DNA of 64,000 nt from FEN-1350 sp964643355 (GTDB lineage: Bacteria > Planctomycetota > Phycisphaerae > Sedimentisphaerales > Anaerohalosphaeraceae). A program made the position numbers and the translations under genes. The notes beneath the pieces are model-generated. The model ran no database searches. It saw only the letters and a program-made list of their open reading frames with translations, and was not told where the DNA came from. Within the stretch, counting starts at the first letter, position 1. Each line of letters starts with the position of its first letter. Location of the stretch: assembly GCA_964643355.1 (NCBI GenBank), contig CAZXPW010000005.1, positions 62,001 to 126,000 on the forward strand, written 5' to 3'. This document shows positions 1-7,685 of the stretch, in pieces.

Positions 1-1381
1 CGGCGTTGTCGGCGATCTGGTAGCAGGGCATCCGCAGGGCGCGGGCCACGATCTCGGCTCCGGTTTTCTCGTCGCCTTCGAGCTTGAGGGATTTGACTGC
101 GTCAATGCATCGCACCATCGCCACGCCGCCGCCGGCTACGACGCCTTCCTCGATCGCCGCGCGGGTCGCGTGCAGTGCGTCTTCGATGCGGGCCTTCTTT
201 TCCTTCATCTCCGCCTCGCTGGCCGCACCGACATTGATCTGCGCCACGCCGCCGGTCAGCTTGGCCAGCCGCTCCTGGAGTTTTTCGCGGTCGTAGTCGC
301 TGGTGGTCTTGTCGATTTCGCTTTTGATCTGGTTGATCCGGCCCTTGATTGCGTCGGAACTTCCGGCGCCTTCGACGAGGATCGTATTGTCGTTGTCGAT
401 GGTGGCCTTTTTGACCTGGCCGAGCATATTCAGCGTAACCTTCTCCAGTTCAATCCCCAGGTCTTTGAAGATGGCTTGCGCGCCGGTCAGGATCGCGATA
501 TCCTCCATCATCGCCTTGCGGCGGTCGCCATAGCCGGGGGCCTTGACGGCGCATACGCTGACGATCCCGCGGAGCTTGTTGACCACCAGCGTCGCCAGGG
601 CTTCGCCCTCAATATCTTCGGCGATGATCAGCAACGGCCGCTTGCTCTTGGCGATCGTTTCCAGCAGGGGGATCAGCTTGGTGACATTGCTGATCTTGTC
701 TTCGTGGATCAGGATATACGGCTTTGTCAGCTCGCAGGTCATCGAATCCGGGTTGGTGACAAAATGCGGCGACAAAAATCCGCGGTCGAACTGCATCCCT
801 TCGACATACTCGACGGCCGTCTCGAAGCTCTTGCCCTCTTCGACGGTGATTACCCCGTCTTTGCCCACGCGAAGGAACGCCTCGGCCATCTTCTTGCCGA
901 TCTCGAAGTCGTTGTTGGCCGAGATCGCCGCGATGTTGACGATGTCGTCCTTCTTGCTCATGTCGATGGGCTTAGCCAGCGTGGCCAGCTTTTCGACGGC
1001 GGCCTTGGTCGCCTTCTGCATCCCGCGATACAGCGCCATCGAATCGGCGCCGGCGGCCAGGTTGCGGATGGCTTCCTTGAACATCGCCTCGGTCAACACC
1101 GTCGCCGTGGTCGTGCCGTCGCCGGCGATCTTGGAGGTCTTGCTGGCCGCCTCGCGCACCAGCTTAGCGCCCATGTTCTCGACCTTATCGACCAGTTCGA
1201 TCTCTTCAGCCACCGTTACGCCGTCCTTGGTCACCGTCGGCCCGCCCCATCCCTTGTCGATGATGGCGTTGCGGCCGCGGGGTCCCAGCGTCGCCTTCAC
1301 CGCCGCCGCCAGCTTTTCCACGCCGGCCAGCAGCGCCTTGCGGGCACTGGTTTCGAATGATAAATCCTTCACTGCTGCCAT
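1..1381 (-). CDS. groEL: Chaperonin GroEL (60 kDa subunit), 3' end beyond window
   Basis: This is the N-terminal 460 codons of a chaperonin that folds cytosolic proteins in an ATP-driven double ring. The reading frame stays open to base 1, so the last ~85 residues (family length about 545), including any GGM tail, lie outside. Visible family signatures are TLGPRGRN near residue 31, the nucleotide loop DGTTTATVL near residue 88, and the apical-domain stretch around VEGMQFDRGF. The ATG at 1381-1379 is preceded by AAGGAG (1395-1400). No groES is visible upstream. I looked for a CIRCE element in the 160 bp upstream and saw none, so HrcA control is not supported here. Family assignment is firm. 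Confidence 0.97.
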   Translation of the reverse strand, partial: MAAVKDLSFETSARKALLAGVEKLAAAVKATLGPRGRNAIIDKGWGGPTVTKDGVTVAEEIELVDKVENMGAKLVREAASKTSKIAGDGTTTATVLTEAMFKEAIRNLAAGADSMALYRGMQKATKAAVEKLATLAKPIDMSKKDDIVNIAAISANNDFEIGKKMAEAFLRVGKDGVITVEEGKSFETAVEYVEGMQFDRGFLSPHFVTNPDSMTCELTKPYILIHEDKISNVTKLIPLLETIAKSKRPLLIIAEDIEGEALATLVVNKLRGIVSVCAVKAPGYGDRRKAMMEDIAILTGAQAIFKDLGIELEKVTLNMLGQVKKATIDNDNTILVEGAGSSDAIKGRINQIKSEIDKTTSDYDREKLQERLAKLTGGVAQINVGAASEAEMKEKKARIEDALHATRAAIEEGVVAGGGVAMVRCIDAVKSLKLEGDEKTGAEIVARALRMPCYQIADNA

Positions 1382-1710
1382 AGTTTCTGCATCTCCTTAT
1401 CTATCCGTGTCGCGTTCCGTTTGTCTGTTTTGTCATGCCAACAAAATCTCCATACGACGCTTGCATATGCAAACCCGATACCAACCCCGGCCGCCGCCGA
1501 CTCCCTGCAGCCCGCTTTGTTTCATAAGCCCTTTATTATCAAGAGATTACAATCTGTGGAAACATCCCATAAAACCCCCATTCCCGCCACTGACACACCC
1601 CTTTCCTGCCACTTTGTCCCCGCCAATTTCCGCCCCCCACCGCCATCTTGACAGGGTGGAGGGACCCGCCAATCCTTTGATTTCATGGGTGCCAATTTGA
1701 GATTTTGCCA
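1382..1710. other. Intergenic region upstream of groEL
   Basis: No coding potential was recognised. It holds the groEL ribosome binding site and a perfect 12-bp palindrome TTGCATATGCAA at 1461-1472. A second short dyad, AGATT-AC-AATCT, lies at 1544-1555. Either could be an operator for groEL, but neither matches CIRCE. Downstream of about 1560 the sequence is C-rich with nothing recognisable. Confidence 0.4.
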
Positions 1711-1739
1711 TTGACAACAAATAAGATTCTGGATATGAT
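1711..1739 (+). promoter_or_regulatory. Near-consensus sigma70 promoter
   Basis: TTGACA at 1711-1716 and TATGAT at 1734-1739 are separated by exactly 17 bp. The predicted start is near 1746-1748. No credible open reading frame begins downstream for about 290 bp, so the promoter most likely drives the structured RNA listed next. Confidence 0.7.
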
Positions 1740-1745
1740 ATATGC

Positions 1746-1923
1746 TGACAATTGAATATGGGATAGTAACACTGAACTTGAAGAATTTCAGTCAGAACCG
1801 CCAAATTTTATTGAGAGGAATTCTGCAGGATTCAGTGCCCCGTCTGGGGCACTGCTTGCATGTTCCTCTCGGGCCTTGGCGGGCCTTGACTGAGCGTGTA
1901 TTGGCGGTGCTCCTTTTTGTTGT
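1746..1923 (+). ncRNA. Candidate structured RNA with 6S-like architecture
   Basis: Starting just after a near-consensus promoter, this stretch has nested complementary arms. The apical stem pairs CAGTGCCCC (1833-1841) with GGGGCACTG (1846-1854) around a GTCT loop. GAGAGGAA (1813-1820) pairs with TTCCTCTC (1863-1870), CCGCCAA (1798-1804) with TTGGCGG (1876-1882), and CAGTCA (1789-1794) with TGACTG (1887-1892). A weaker closing stem pairs ACAA (1748-1751) and GGGA (1760-1763) with TTGT (1920-1923) and TCCT (1911-1914), leaving a large internal loop. A rod of about 175 nt with a closing stem, a central bubble and a long terminal stem is the layout of 6S RNA, the RNA polymerase regulator. I see the pairings; the 6S identity is inference. 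It could also be another trans-acting RNA. Confidence 0.42.
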
Positions 1924-1993
1924 ACCCGCCGACAGAAAATGCCAAAATATTGGGAAACCCATACAAATTTATGGGTGAAATTCGTTCTGGTTA

Positions 1994-2002
1994 TGGTATA
2001 AT
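1994..2002 (+). promoter_or_regulatory. Extended -10 promoter for the beta-helix protein gene
   Basis: TGGTATAAT contains a perfect -10 hexamer TATAAT (1997-2002) with the TGN extension. The -35 region is poor. Transcription would start near 2009, about 30 nt before the chosen ATG. Confidence 0.6.
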
Positions 2003-2037
2003 CAAAAGGTGCGGGGGAACGGAAAGGGGTGCCGGTT

Positions 2038-5000
2038 ATGGAGCGCCAAATGGGTGCAAGAGGGATGATGAAATACAAAATGGGGGTGTGGATTGTGGTT
2101 TTGGGATTCATGGCTGGATGGGGGGCCAGTGTTTTCGGTGAGATGGAGGGTTATTCATTTACAATCGGGCAGACTTCCGGTGAACCGTATTTCTACGCTA
2201 CCGTGGACTCGGCCGGGTATTCGGACGCCTTCTACTACGGACCATCCGATCTACATTCGGTAGATCGATTCCATGAACTCCTTTCGGGGGAATGGGGCGC
2301 GGCGATTTATTATGACGGGATCGGTACCGACCTGATCGATCCTGTCAATCCGTCACTGGGACATAAAGCCATGTGGCTGACGAGACAATTTCAATTTCCG
2401 AATTGGAATACGAACAGCCAATTCAGTACCTATGGAACCTATGGGGCATGGCATGATAATACCAATCCGGCCCCCGGACCCAACACCGGTCAATCGGTGA
2501 TCCGGAATGGAAAGGTCGAAATCACCATTGATTACGAAGTAGTCGATCTTGAGTTTCTCAATCCCCTTTACTATCCAATCCGGTCCCCTCTTTCTTTTCT
2601 CGATCCGATCACGGGACAACCGGGTTATGTGAACAGCGATCGATATTGTTTTCTGCAAACCTACACGGTTCGAAATATCGATCCGGCCGATCAATCGCTC
2701 ACCAATCTCCGGTTCTATCAGATGTTGCACAGTCACGGGGCCGACGAATATCAAGCGGCCGTCAGTTCGACCTATTCGACGGTCAATCCGATCGACCCGT
2801 TACAGTATTATACCCCTCGAAATTCGGTCCATCAGGTGGGAAATTTCAGGTATGATATCACACAATGGAATAATCTCGATTCGCCTCATTCGACTCGAAC
2901 GCATACCGACTTCAATGGATTCAGCAGCACGCGACAACCCGACTGGATCGATAACGGCCTCTATGAAGGAGGGCATTCCTATGCTCAATACAAACCGCCG
3001 ACGGGTACGCATATCCATATCGAGAATCGGGACTTGAACAATGTCGATCACCTCTATGATTCCGAGGTGGCGGGGGCGATGGGGTGGAATCTGGGGACGC
3101 TGGATCCGAACGAGACGACCTCGATCACGATCGCATACATGTTTGGGGAAAAGCAAGAGATTATCAGTCCGATTTTGCTGACCAAGACCGACGATATTGA
3201 CCCGGAGGGGTGCGTCGGGCCGGGGGATTCGATCCCTTACACGATCTGCTGGAACAATACCTCCTCGACGGACGCCAACAATGTCGTGTTGATCGATTAT
3301 TTGCCGAAGGGAGTCACCTATCCGGTCAGTTATTCGCTGAATCCGGATTTGACGATGGAAAGTTCCGATCCGAACTTTCACGAGGAGGGGAATTATTATC
3401 GGTGGGACATAGGGGTGATTCCTGGGGGGGCGACGGGGTGTGTGGAGTTGACGGTGTTCGTCACCAACCGGGCCGAGCCGGGGATGCCGATCGTCAATCG
3501 TGCGCGGATGACGACGGGAAATCTGGGCAGTGTTGAGGTAATCCACTATACGCCGGGCTGCTGCTGGGATACGAGTGGGATAATCTATGTTGATCAGCGG
3601 GCGACGGGTTATGACAACGGGACCAGTTGGGACAATGCCTATACGGACCTGCAGAAGGCGTTGGCCCGGGCGCAAGCGGGATGCTGGACGACGACGGAAA
3701 TCCGGGTTGCGCAGGGGCGGTATGATCCGGGCCGGGATGTCGGCGCCACTTTTGCGATTCCGGCTGGCGTGTCGATCTATGGCGGGTATCGGGGCGGGCC
3801 GGTTGATCCGAACGACCGTCGGCCGAAGGTGTATCGGACGATCCTGACGGGGCTGGGCGACAACACGATCCGGAATGAGTCGATCGTGACGATGGGTAAC
3901 AACTCCCTACTGGACGGTGTGACGGTGCGGGATGCGGATAATCCGGGGCAAGGAGTACGGGCCAACGGCGTTACCTATATGCTATCGAATTGTATCATCG
4001 AAGACAATCTCCAGTATGGGATTCGGGGGATTGGATGCCATACGACGATTCGATGGTGTACGATACGGAATAATACTTGGCATGGAATCTTTCAGGATGG
4101 GACAGGAAATACGATAACCGTTGATAATTGCCATATTTCTGAGAATGAACGAAACGGAATCTATGTAATAGAATCCAATCCAGAAGTCATAAATTGTGTT
4201 ATTTGTAGAAATGGTATTTCGGATATCGGCTTTTTTGGTATTTGGGTGGAAAACCCCAAAGTCACTCCCATTTTTCATAATAATACTCTTGCCTATAATC
4301 GAAACGCGGCGATTTCCTACTTTGACAATGACCCCAATTATGTTCATCAGCCGGATATCCAGAACTGTATTCTCTGGTACAACAACCAAACAGGGAACGG
4401 AGCGCAGTTTGCAGGGCACAGGCCCCCGACCCATTACAGTTGCGTTTACGACCCCAATGATCCTGCGGGTACGAGTACGGCGCTGGATGCCAATTTCAAT
4501 TTCTCCCACAAGCCGGACTTTGCGTACAGCAACGAGCCGAACAATGTGCACCTGGCGGCCGATTCCTTCTGTATCGACAAGGGCAATCCCAACCTGTCGT
4601 ACACCGGACAACTGGACATCGACGGGGAAGAACGGGTGATGGGAACCTTTGTCGATGTCGGGGCCGATGAGGTCAATCCGGAATGTAATGATGTCTATCA
4701 CTCATTGGACTGGAATGCCGACGGGGTGGTGAACCTGGTCGAGTTCGAAAAGTTCTCGCTGGCCTGGATGACCTATGACCCCAATAATCCCTTATGTGAT
4801 CCGAATCATCCCAACTTCGAATCCGATCCGAACAGTATTAACTTTATCAGCGAAACGGACAAGCAACGATTCGATCCCGTCTGCGACCTGGATCAGGATC
4901 TGGATGTCGATCTGGCGGACCTGGTGATCTTTGCAGAGGACAGTCCACAAAACTGGTTGTGGGTGGCCTGTTGGCGCCTGGACCTGCAGCCCGAACAGTT

Positions 5001-5295
5001 AGAGCAAATAATGATGAGTATGGCGCCTTCGGGCGGGATACAGATGCAATCTGCGTCGCTTTCTGCATCCGCAAAGGCGGAATCGATCACTCCTGAAAAA
5101 TCCGTAAAGGAACAAATCCTCGACCTGGAAGACACGATCCAGTTCCTCAAAAAACTCTGGCTGGATGACCCTTCCATTCACCAGGAAATCCATGCGGACG
5201 AGTGGGAGGAATTCATGCAGAGAGTCTATGACAGTTTCAATGAACTGAAAACGATAGAAACAAAAACTTTGGATGTATTGGAGGAATCCCTATGA
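2038..5295 (+). CDS. Secreted DUF11 / right-handed beta-helix protein with dockerin-like module
   Basis: This is a large exported surface-type protein of about 1085 residues; no enzyme activity is evident. The order is: signal peptide (core GVWIVVLGFMAGWGASVFG), a beta-rich domain to about residue 380, a DUF11-like domain (about 385-505), a parallel beta-helix (about 520-880, opening IYVDQRATGYDNG), two dockerin-like calcium loops (DWNADGVVNLVEF and DLDQDLDVDLADL), and a helical C-terminal tail. ATG 2038 is chosen because GGAAAGGGG lies 8 nt upstream; GTG 2029 or ATG 2065 are alternatives. Its stop overlaps the next start (ATGA), so the PEP-CTERM gene is probably translated from the same mRNA. 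The part from about residue 825 onward is duplicated downstream. Confidence 0.85.
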   Translation: MERQMGARGMMKYKMGVWIVVLGFMAGWGASVFGEMEGYSFTIGQTSGEPYFYATVDSAGYSDAFYYGPSDLHSVDRFHELLSGEWGAAIYYDGIGTDLIDPVNPSLGHKAMWLTRQFQFPNWNTNSQFSTYGTYGAWHDNTNPAPGPNTGQSVIRNGKVEITIDYEVVDLEFLNPLYYPIRSPLSFLDPITGQPGYVNSDRYCFLQTYTVRNIDPADQSLTNLRFYQMLHSHGADEYQAAVSSTYSTVNPIDPLQYYTPRNSVHQVGNFRYDITQWNNLDSPHSTRTHTDFNGFSSTRQPDWIDNGLYEGGHSYAQYKPPTGTHIHIENRDLNNVDHLYDSEVAGAMGWNLGTLDPNETTSITIAYMFGEKQEIISPILLTKTDDIDPEGCVGPGDSIPYTICWNNTSSTDANNVVLIDYLPKGVTYPVSYSLNPDLTMESSDPNFHEEGNYYRWDIGVIPGGATGCVELTVFVTNRAEPGMPIVNRARMTTGNLGSVEVIHYTPGCCWDTSGIIYVDQRATGYDNGTSWDNAYTDLQKALARAQAGCWTTTEIRVAQGRYDPGRDVGATFAIPAGVSIYGGYRGGPVDPNDRRPKVYRTILTGLGDNTIRNESIVTMGNNSLLDGVTVRDADNPGQGVRANGVTYMLSNCIIEDNLQYGIRGIGCHTTIRWCTIRNNTWHGIFQDGTGNTITVDNCHISENERNGIYVIESNPEVINCVICRNGISDIGFFGIWVENPKVTPIFHNNTLAYNRNAAISYFDNDPNYVHQPDIQNCILWYNNQTGNGAQFAGHRPPTHYSCVYDPNDPAGTSTALDANFNFSHKPDFAYSNEPNNVHLAADSFCIDKGNPNLSYTGQLDIDGEERVMGTFVDVGADEVNPECNDVYHSLDWNADGVVNLVEFEKFSLAWMTYDPNNPLCDPNHPNFESDPNSINFISETDKQRFDPVCDLDQDLDVDLADLVIFAEDSPQNWLWVACWRLDLQPEQLEQIMMSMAPSGGIQMQSASLSASAKAESITPEKSVKEQILDLEDTIQFLKKLWLDDPSIHQEIHADEWEEFMQRVYDSFNELKTIETKTLDVLEESL

Positions 5296-5905
5296 GAACG
5301 GTAATGATTCTAATTCTGGCGATCTGTTCCGTAACCCTTGCAGGATATGATTACACGATCACCGATGGTTATTTTGGCACCATTTCTCTGAAAAATATGG
5401 AAACCTTTCTCATGACAGGGGGGGGGGGTATAATTTAATCGGAGAGGATGATTGTCTTATAGAAATTCAAAATACAAAACCACTTGAGTTATTTTCTGGA
5501 GGTATATGGACTCTTTCAATATCTGATAGAGCTAAGATGGATTTGACCGGAGGACAGATTCACATATTAGATATGGCGGATTCTGCGACCGCAGTTTTGA
5601 GAGGGGGTCGAATTGACAATATCGACAGTTGGCAATCGGTTTTGATTGTGGGCAAGGATCCGATTACGGGGGAATTCATCTTAAGCCGTCATATCGAGAT
5701 GATCGTGAAGGATTATACCTACAACACCCAGACGAAGATTCTGAAAGGAACCTGGGGCGACGATTCGCTGTTTTCGATTCAACTGATCGACCGGACCCAA
5801 TACGGCTATTCCCCGGCCATCGACAACATCAAATTCACGATCATCCCCGAGCCGATATCGTTGGCGCTGTTGGCGTTGGGAGGATTACTCATTCGCAGGC
5901 GATGA
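5292..5905 (+). pseudogene. PEP-CTERM surface protein, out of frame at a poly-G run
   Basis: The start ATG overlaps the previous stop. The reading begins with a signal peptide (MRTVMILILAICSVTLAGYD), then hits TAA after a run of 11 G (5418-5428). Removing two G, or adding one, joins it to the downstream frame, which aligns throughout with the intact paralogue at 6718-7338. That frame ends in the anchor PEPISLALLALGGLLIRRR, a PEP-CTERM sorting signal normally processed by an exosortase; none is in this window. Either the gene is phase variable by slippage in the G tract, or it is a true pseudogene, or the run length is a sequencing error. The rest of the frame is uninterrupted, which favours a switch or an error over decay. 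Confidence 0.75.
5418..5428 (+). repeat. Homopolymer of 11 G inside the PEP-CTERM gene
   Basis: The run lies at codons 43-46. In-frame translation needs 9 or 12 G; 11 are present. The paralogue has 10 G at 6847-6856, which is in frame there because the tenth G belongs to a GCA codon. Confidence 0.9.
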
Positions 5906-5911
5906 TTGGAA

Positions 5912-6721
5912 ATGATCTTTGACAACTTGCGCCACAAGCCGGACTTTGCGTACAGCAATGAACCCAACAATGTCCATTTGGCAGATTATTCTTTCTGCAT
6001 CAATAAAGGTAATCCCTGTTTGAGTTACACAGGACAACGGGATATTGACGGCGAAGATCGGGTGATGGATAACATCGTCGATGTGGGGGCCGATGAGGTC
6101 AACCCGGAATGTGATGAAGTGTATCATCCACTGGACTGGAACGCCGACGGTGTGGTGAATCTGGTCGAATTCGAGAAGTTCTCGCTGGCGTGGATGACTT
6201 ACGATCCCAATAATCCACTCTGCGATCCGAACCACCCCAACTTCGAATCCGATCCGAACAGCATCAACTTCATCAGCGAAACGGACAAGCAACGATTCAA
6301 TCCTGTCTGCGATCTGGATCAGGATCTCGATGTTGATCTGGACGACTTGCTGGTATTCGTCGGAGACAATCCGAAAAACTGGTTATGGTTGGCCTGTTGG
6401 CGATTGGACCTTCAGCCGGAACAACTGGAGATGATGATGAGCATGGTTCCCGAAGGAGAAATGTTTACGCAGTCGTTGTCGGTTTCATCCCCGAGTGTAG
6501 AGGCGACAACGGTCATTCCCGAAAAGCCGATTCGGGAACAGATTCTCGATCTGGAAGATACGATCCAGTTTCTTGAAAAACTTTGGCTGGATGACCCTTC
6601 AATTCAAAATGAAATCGATTCGACTGAATGGCAACAATTCATTCAAAAAGTGTATGACAGTTTCAGCGAACTGAAAATGATGAACAGTAACTCTTTGGAT
6701 GTATCGGAGGAATCCCTATGA
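5912..6721 (+). CDS. Stand-alone copy of the beta-helix protein's C-terminal region
   Basis: About 269 residues homologous to the last ~265 residues of the protein encoded at 2038-5295: the final beta-helix turns, two dockerin-like loops (DWNADGVVNLVEF and DLDQDLDVDLDDL) and the helical tail. It has no signal peptide, so as annotated it would stay in the cytoplasm. ATG 5912 is chosen, with TTG 5906 as an alternative. It begins just after the preceding PEP-CTERM frame ends, and its stop overlaps the next ATG (ATGA at 6718). It arose by tandem duplication. The excess of silent changes over the parent copy suggests it has been kept functional rather than decaying. No function is known to me. Confidence 0.7.
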   Translation: MIFDNLRHKPDFAYSNEPNNVHLADYSFCINKGNPCLSYTGQRDIDGEDRVMDNIVDVGADEVNPECDEVYHPLDWNADGVVNLVEFEKFSLAWMTYDPNNPLCDPNHPNFESDPNSINFISETDKQRFNPVCDLDQDLDVDLDDLLVFVGDNPKNWLWLACWRLDLQPEQLEMMMSMVPEGEMFTQSLSVSSPSVEATTVIPEKPIREQILDLEDTIQFLEKLWLDDPSIQNEIDSTEWQQFIQKVYDSFSELKMMNSNSLDVSEESL

Positions 6722-7338
6722 GAACGGTAACGATTCTGATTCTGACAATCTGTTCTACGGCCACATTCGCTGGGTACGATTACACAATTACCGGCGGTTA
6801 CTTTGGCAGTATGACTGTCAAAAATCACGAAACCCTCCTGATGACCGGGGGGGGGGCAATCCTGACGGCTGAAGATCACAGTATTGTGGATATTCAAAAC
6901 ACGGCACCACTTGAGGTACTAACCGGCGGGATATGGGAAGTTAATTTAACCGATCAGAGCTACTTGAATATGGAGGGTGGAGGGGTTGCCTGGTTGGGTA
7001 TGAAGGGGAACTCTACCTCGATTATCCATGGCGGTCAGATCAACAATATTGACAGTTGGCAAACGGTTTCCGTGATTGGTCGCGACCCGATTACGGGGGA
7101 GTCGATTTATAATCGGCACATCGAGATGATTGTGAAGGATTATGTCTACAACACCCAGACCAAAATTCTCCGGGGGACTTGGGGCGACGATTCGCTCTTT
7201 TCGATTCAACTGATCGACCGGACCCAATACGGCTATTCCCCGGCCATCGACAATATCAAATTCACGATCATCCCGGAACCAATGTCGCTGATGCTGTTGG
7301 CCTTAGGTGGGTTAGTAGTTCGACGAAAACGGCATTGA
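6718..7338 (+). CDS. PEP-CTERM surface protein (intact paralogue)
   Basis: A 206-residue exported protein. It has an N-terminal signal peptide (hydrophobic core TILILTICSTATFAG), a glycine-rich beta-repeat body typical of small surface or matrix proteins, and a C-terminal PEPMSLMLLALGG helix followed by the basic RRKRH tail, a PEP-CTERM sorting signal. An exosortase encoded elsewhere would be expected to cleave and possibly transfer it. It is the in-frame twin of the broken copy at 5292 and carries a 10-G run (6847-6856), so it too could switch by slippage. Its start overlaps the upstream stop, and its TGA shares a base with the ATG of the next small gene, which suggests a single translationally coupled operon. 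Confidence 0.88.
   Translation: MRTVTILILTICSTATFAGYDYTITGGYFGSMTVKNHETLLMTGGGAILTAEDHSIVDIQNTAPLEVLTGGIWEVNLTDQSYLNMEGGGVAWLGMKGNSTSIIHGGQINNIDSWQTVSVIGRDPITGESIYNRHIEMIVKDYVYNTQTKILRGTWGDDSLFSIQLIDRTQYGYSPAIDNIKFTIIPEPMSLMLLALGGLVVRRKRH
6847..6856 (+). repeat. Homopolymer of 10 G in the intact PEP-CTERM gene
   Basis: It lies at the same codon position as the 11-G run in the upstream paralogue. The reading frame is open at this length. Confidence 0.9.
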
Positions 7339-7481
7339 TGGTTGACGATTTGCTGTACCTATCGAATCGTTGGCTTGCCGTGACGCCTGAAACCATCGGC
7401 GCATCCGACGCCAACGGCGACGGTATAACGGACCTTAACGATTATGCGATCCTCGCCACTCACTGGCTCAAAGAATTGTAA
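7338..7481 (+). CDS. Dockerin-like mini-protein (47 aa)
   Basis: A very short frame coupled to the PEP-CTERM gene by a TGATG stop-start overlap. It encodes one planctomycete-type calcium-loop module with the core DANGDGITDLNDYAILATHW, which normally sits at the extreme C-terminus of large secreted proteins. There is no signal peptide. It may be a detached domain left from a recombination event, since such modules rarely occur alone, or a frameshifted tail of the PEP-CTERM gene. The module identity is clear; whether it is made as a separate peptide is uncertain. Confidence 0.55.
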   Translation: MVDDLLYLSNRWLAVTPETIGASDANGDGITDLNDYAILATHWLKEL

Positions 7482-7589
7482 AATGGATATTGGAAATTGG
7501 ATAATGCTGTTGCGGGAATACCAACAATCCGAATGAAAACGGACTTCGTTCCGCCAGCGATAAACGAACAACGAATATTCCTATATCCT

Positions 7590-7625
7590 ATATCCTTCTT
7601 GGCGTCTTTGCGCCTTTGCGTGAGG
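7590..7625. repeat. 36-bp intergenic repeat, copy 1
   Basis: This is one of two copies here (the other at 9317-9352) that agree at 33 of 36 positions, sharing GCGCCTTTGCGTGAGG at the 3' end. The surrounding 7482-7685 has no gene, only low-complexity C/T-rich sequence. When accidentally translated, such elements read as SRKGAKAPRR-like peptides, and similar phrases recur between genes in many bacteria. Confidence 0.6.
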
Positions 7626-7685
7626 AATTAAATCCCTGAAATCCGCGGTTCCTTTGCTTCTGCCTTCTGACTTCTTTCTTCTGGC

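Larger units (their letters stand above)
4506..7331 (+). repeat. 1426-bp tandem duplication (unit A 4506-5931, unit B from 5932)
   Basis: The 3' third of the beta-helix gene and the PEP-CTERM gene after it recur in the same order. The offset is exactly 1426 bp (stops 5295 and 6721; poly-G runs at matching places). The DNA has diverged mostly at third codon positions, while long protein stretches such as the NPLCDPNHPNFESDPNSI block are identical. The duplication is therefore old, and selection has acted on the proteins since. Confidence 0.85.

Noticed and set aside
170..1360. 396-residue open frame on the plus strand opposite groEL
   Set aside because: It is antisense to a clearly recognisable GroEL with normal codon pattern; it has no ribosome site and no domain.
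1813..1870. Strong hairpin considered as a terminator for groEL or a read-through signal
   Set aside because: No T-tract follows on either strand, and the groEL gene reads away from it. The nested outer arms fit a structured RNA better.
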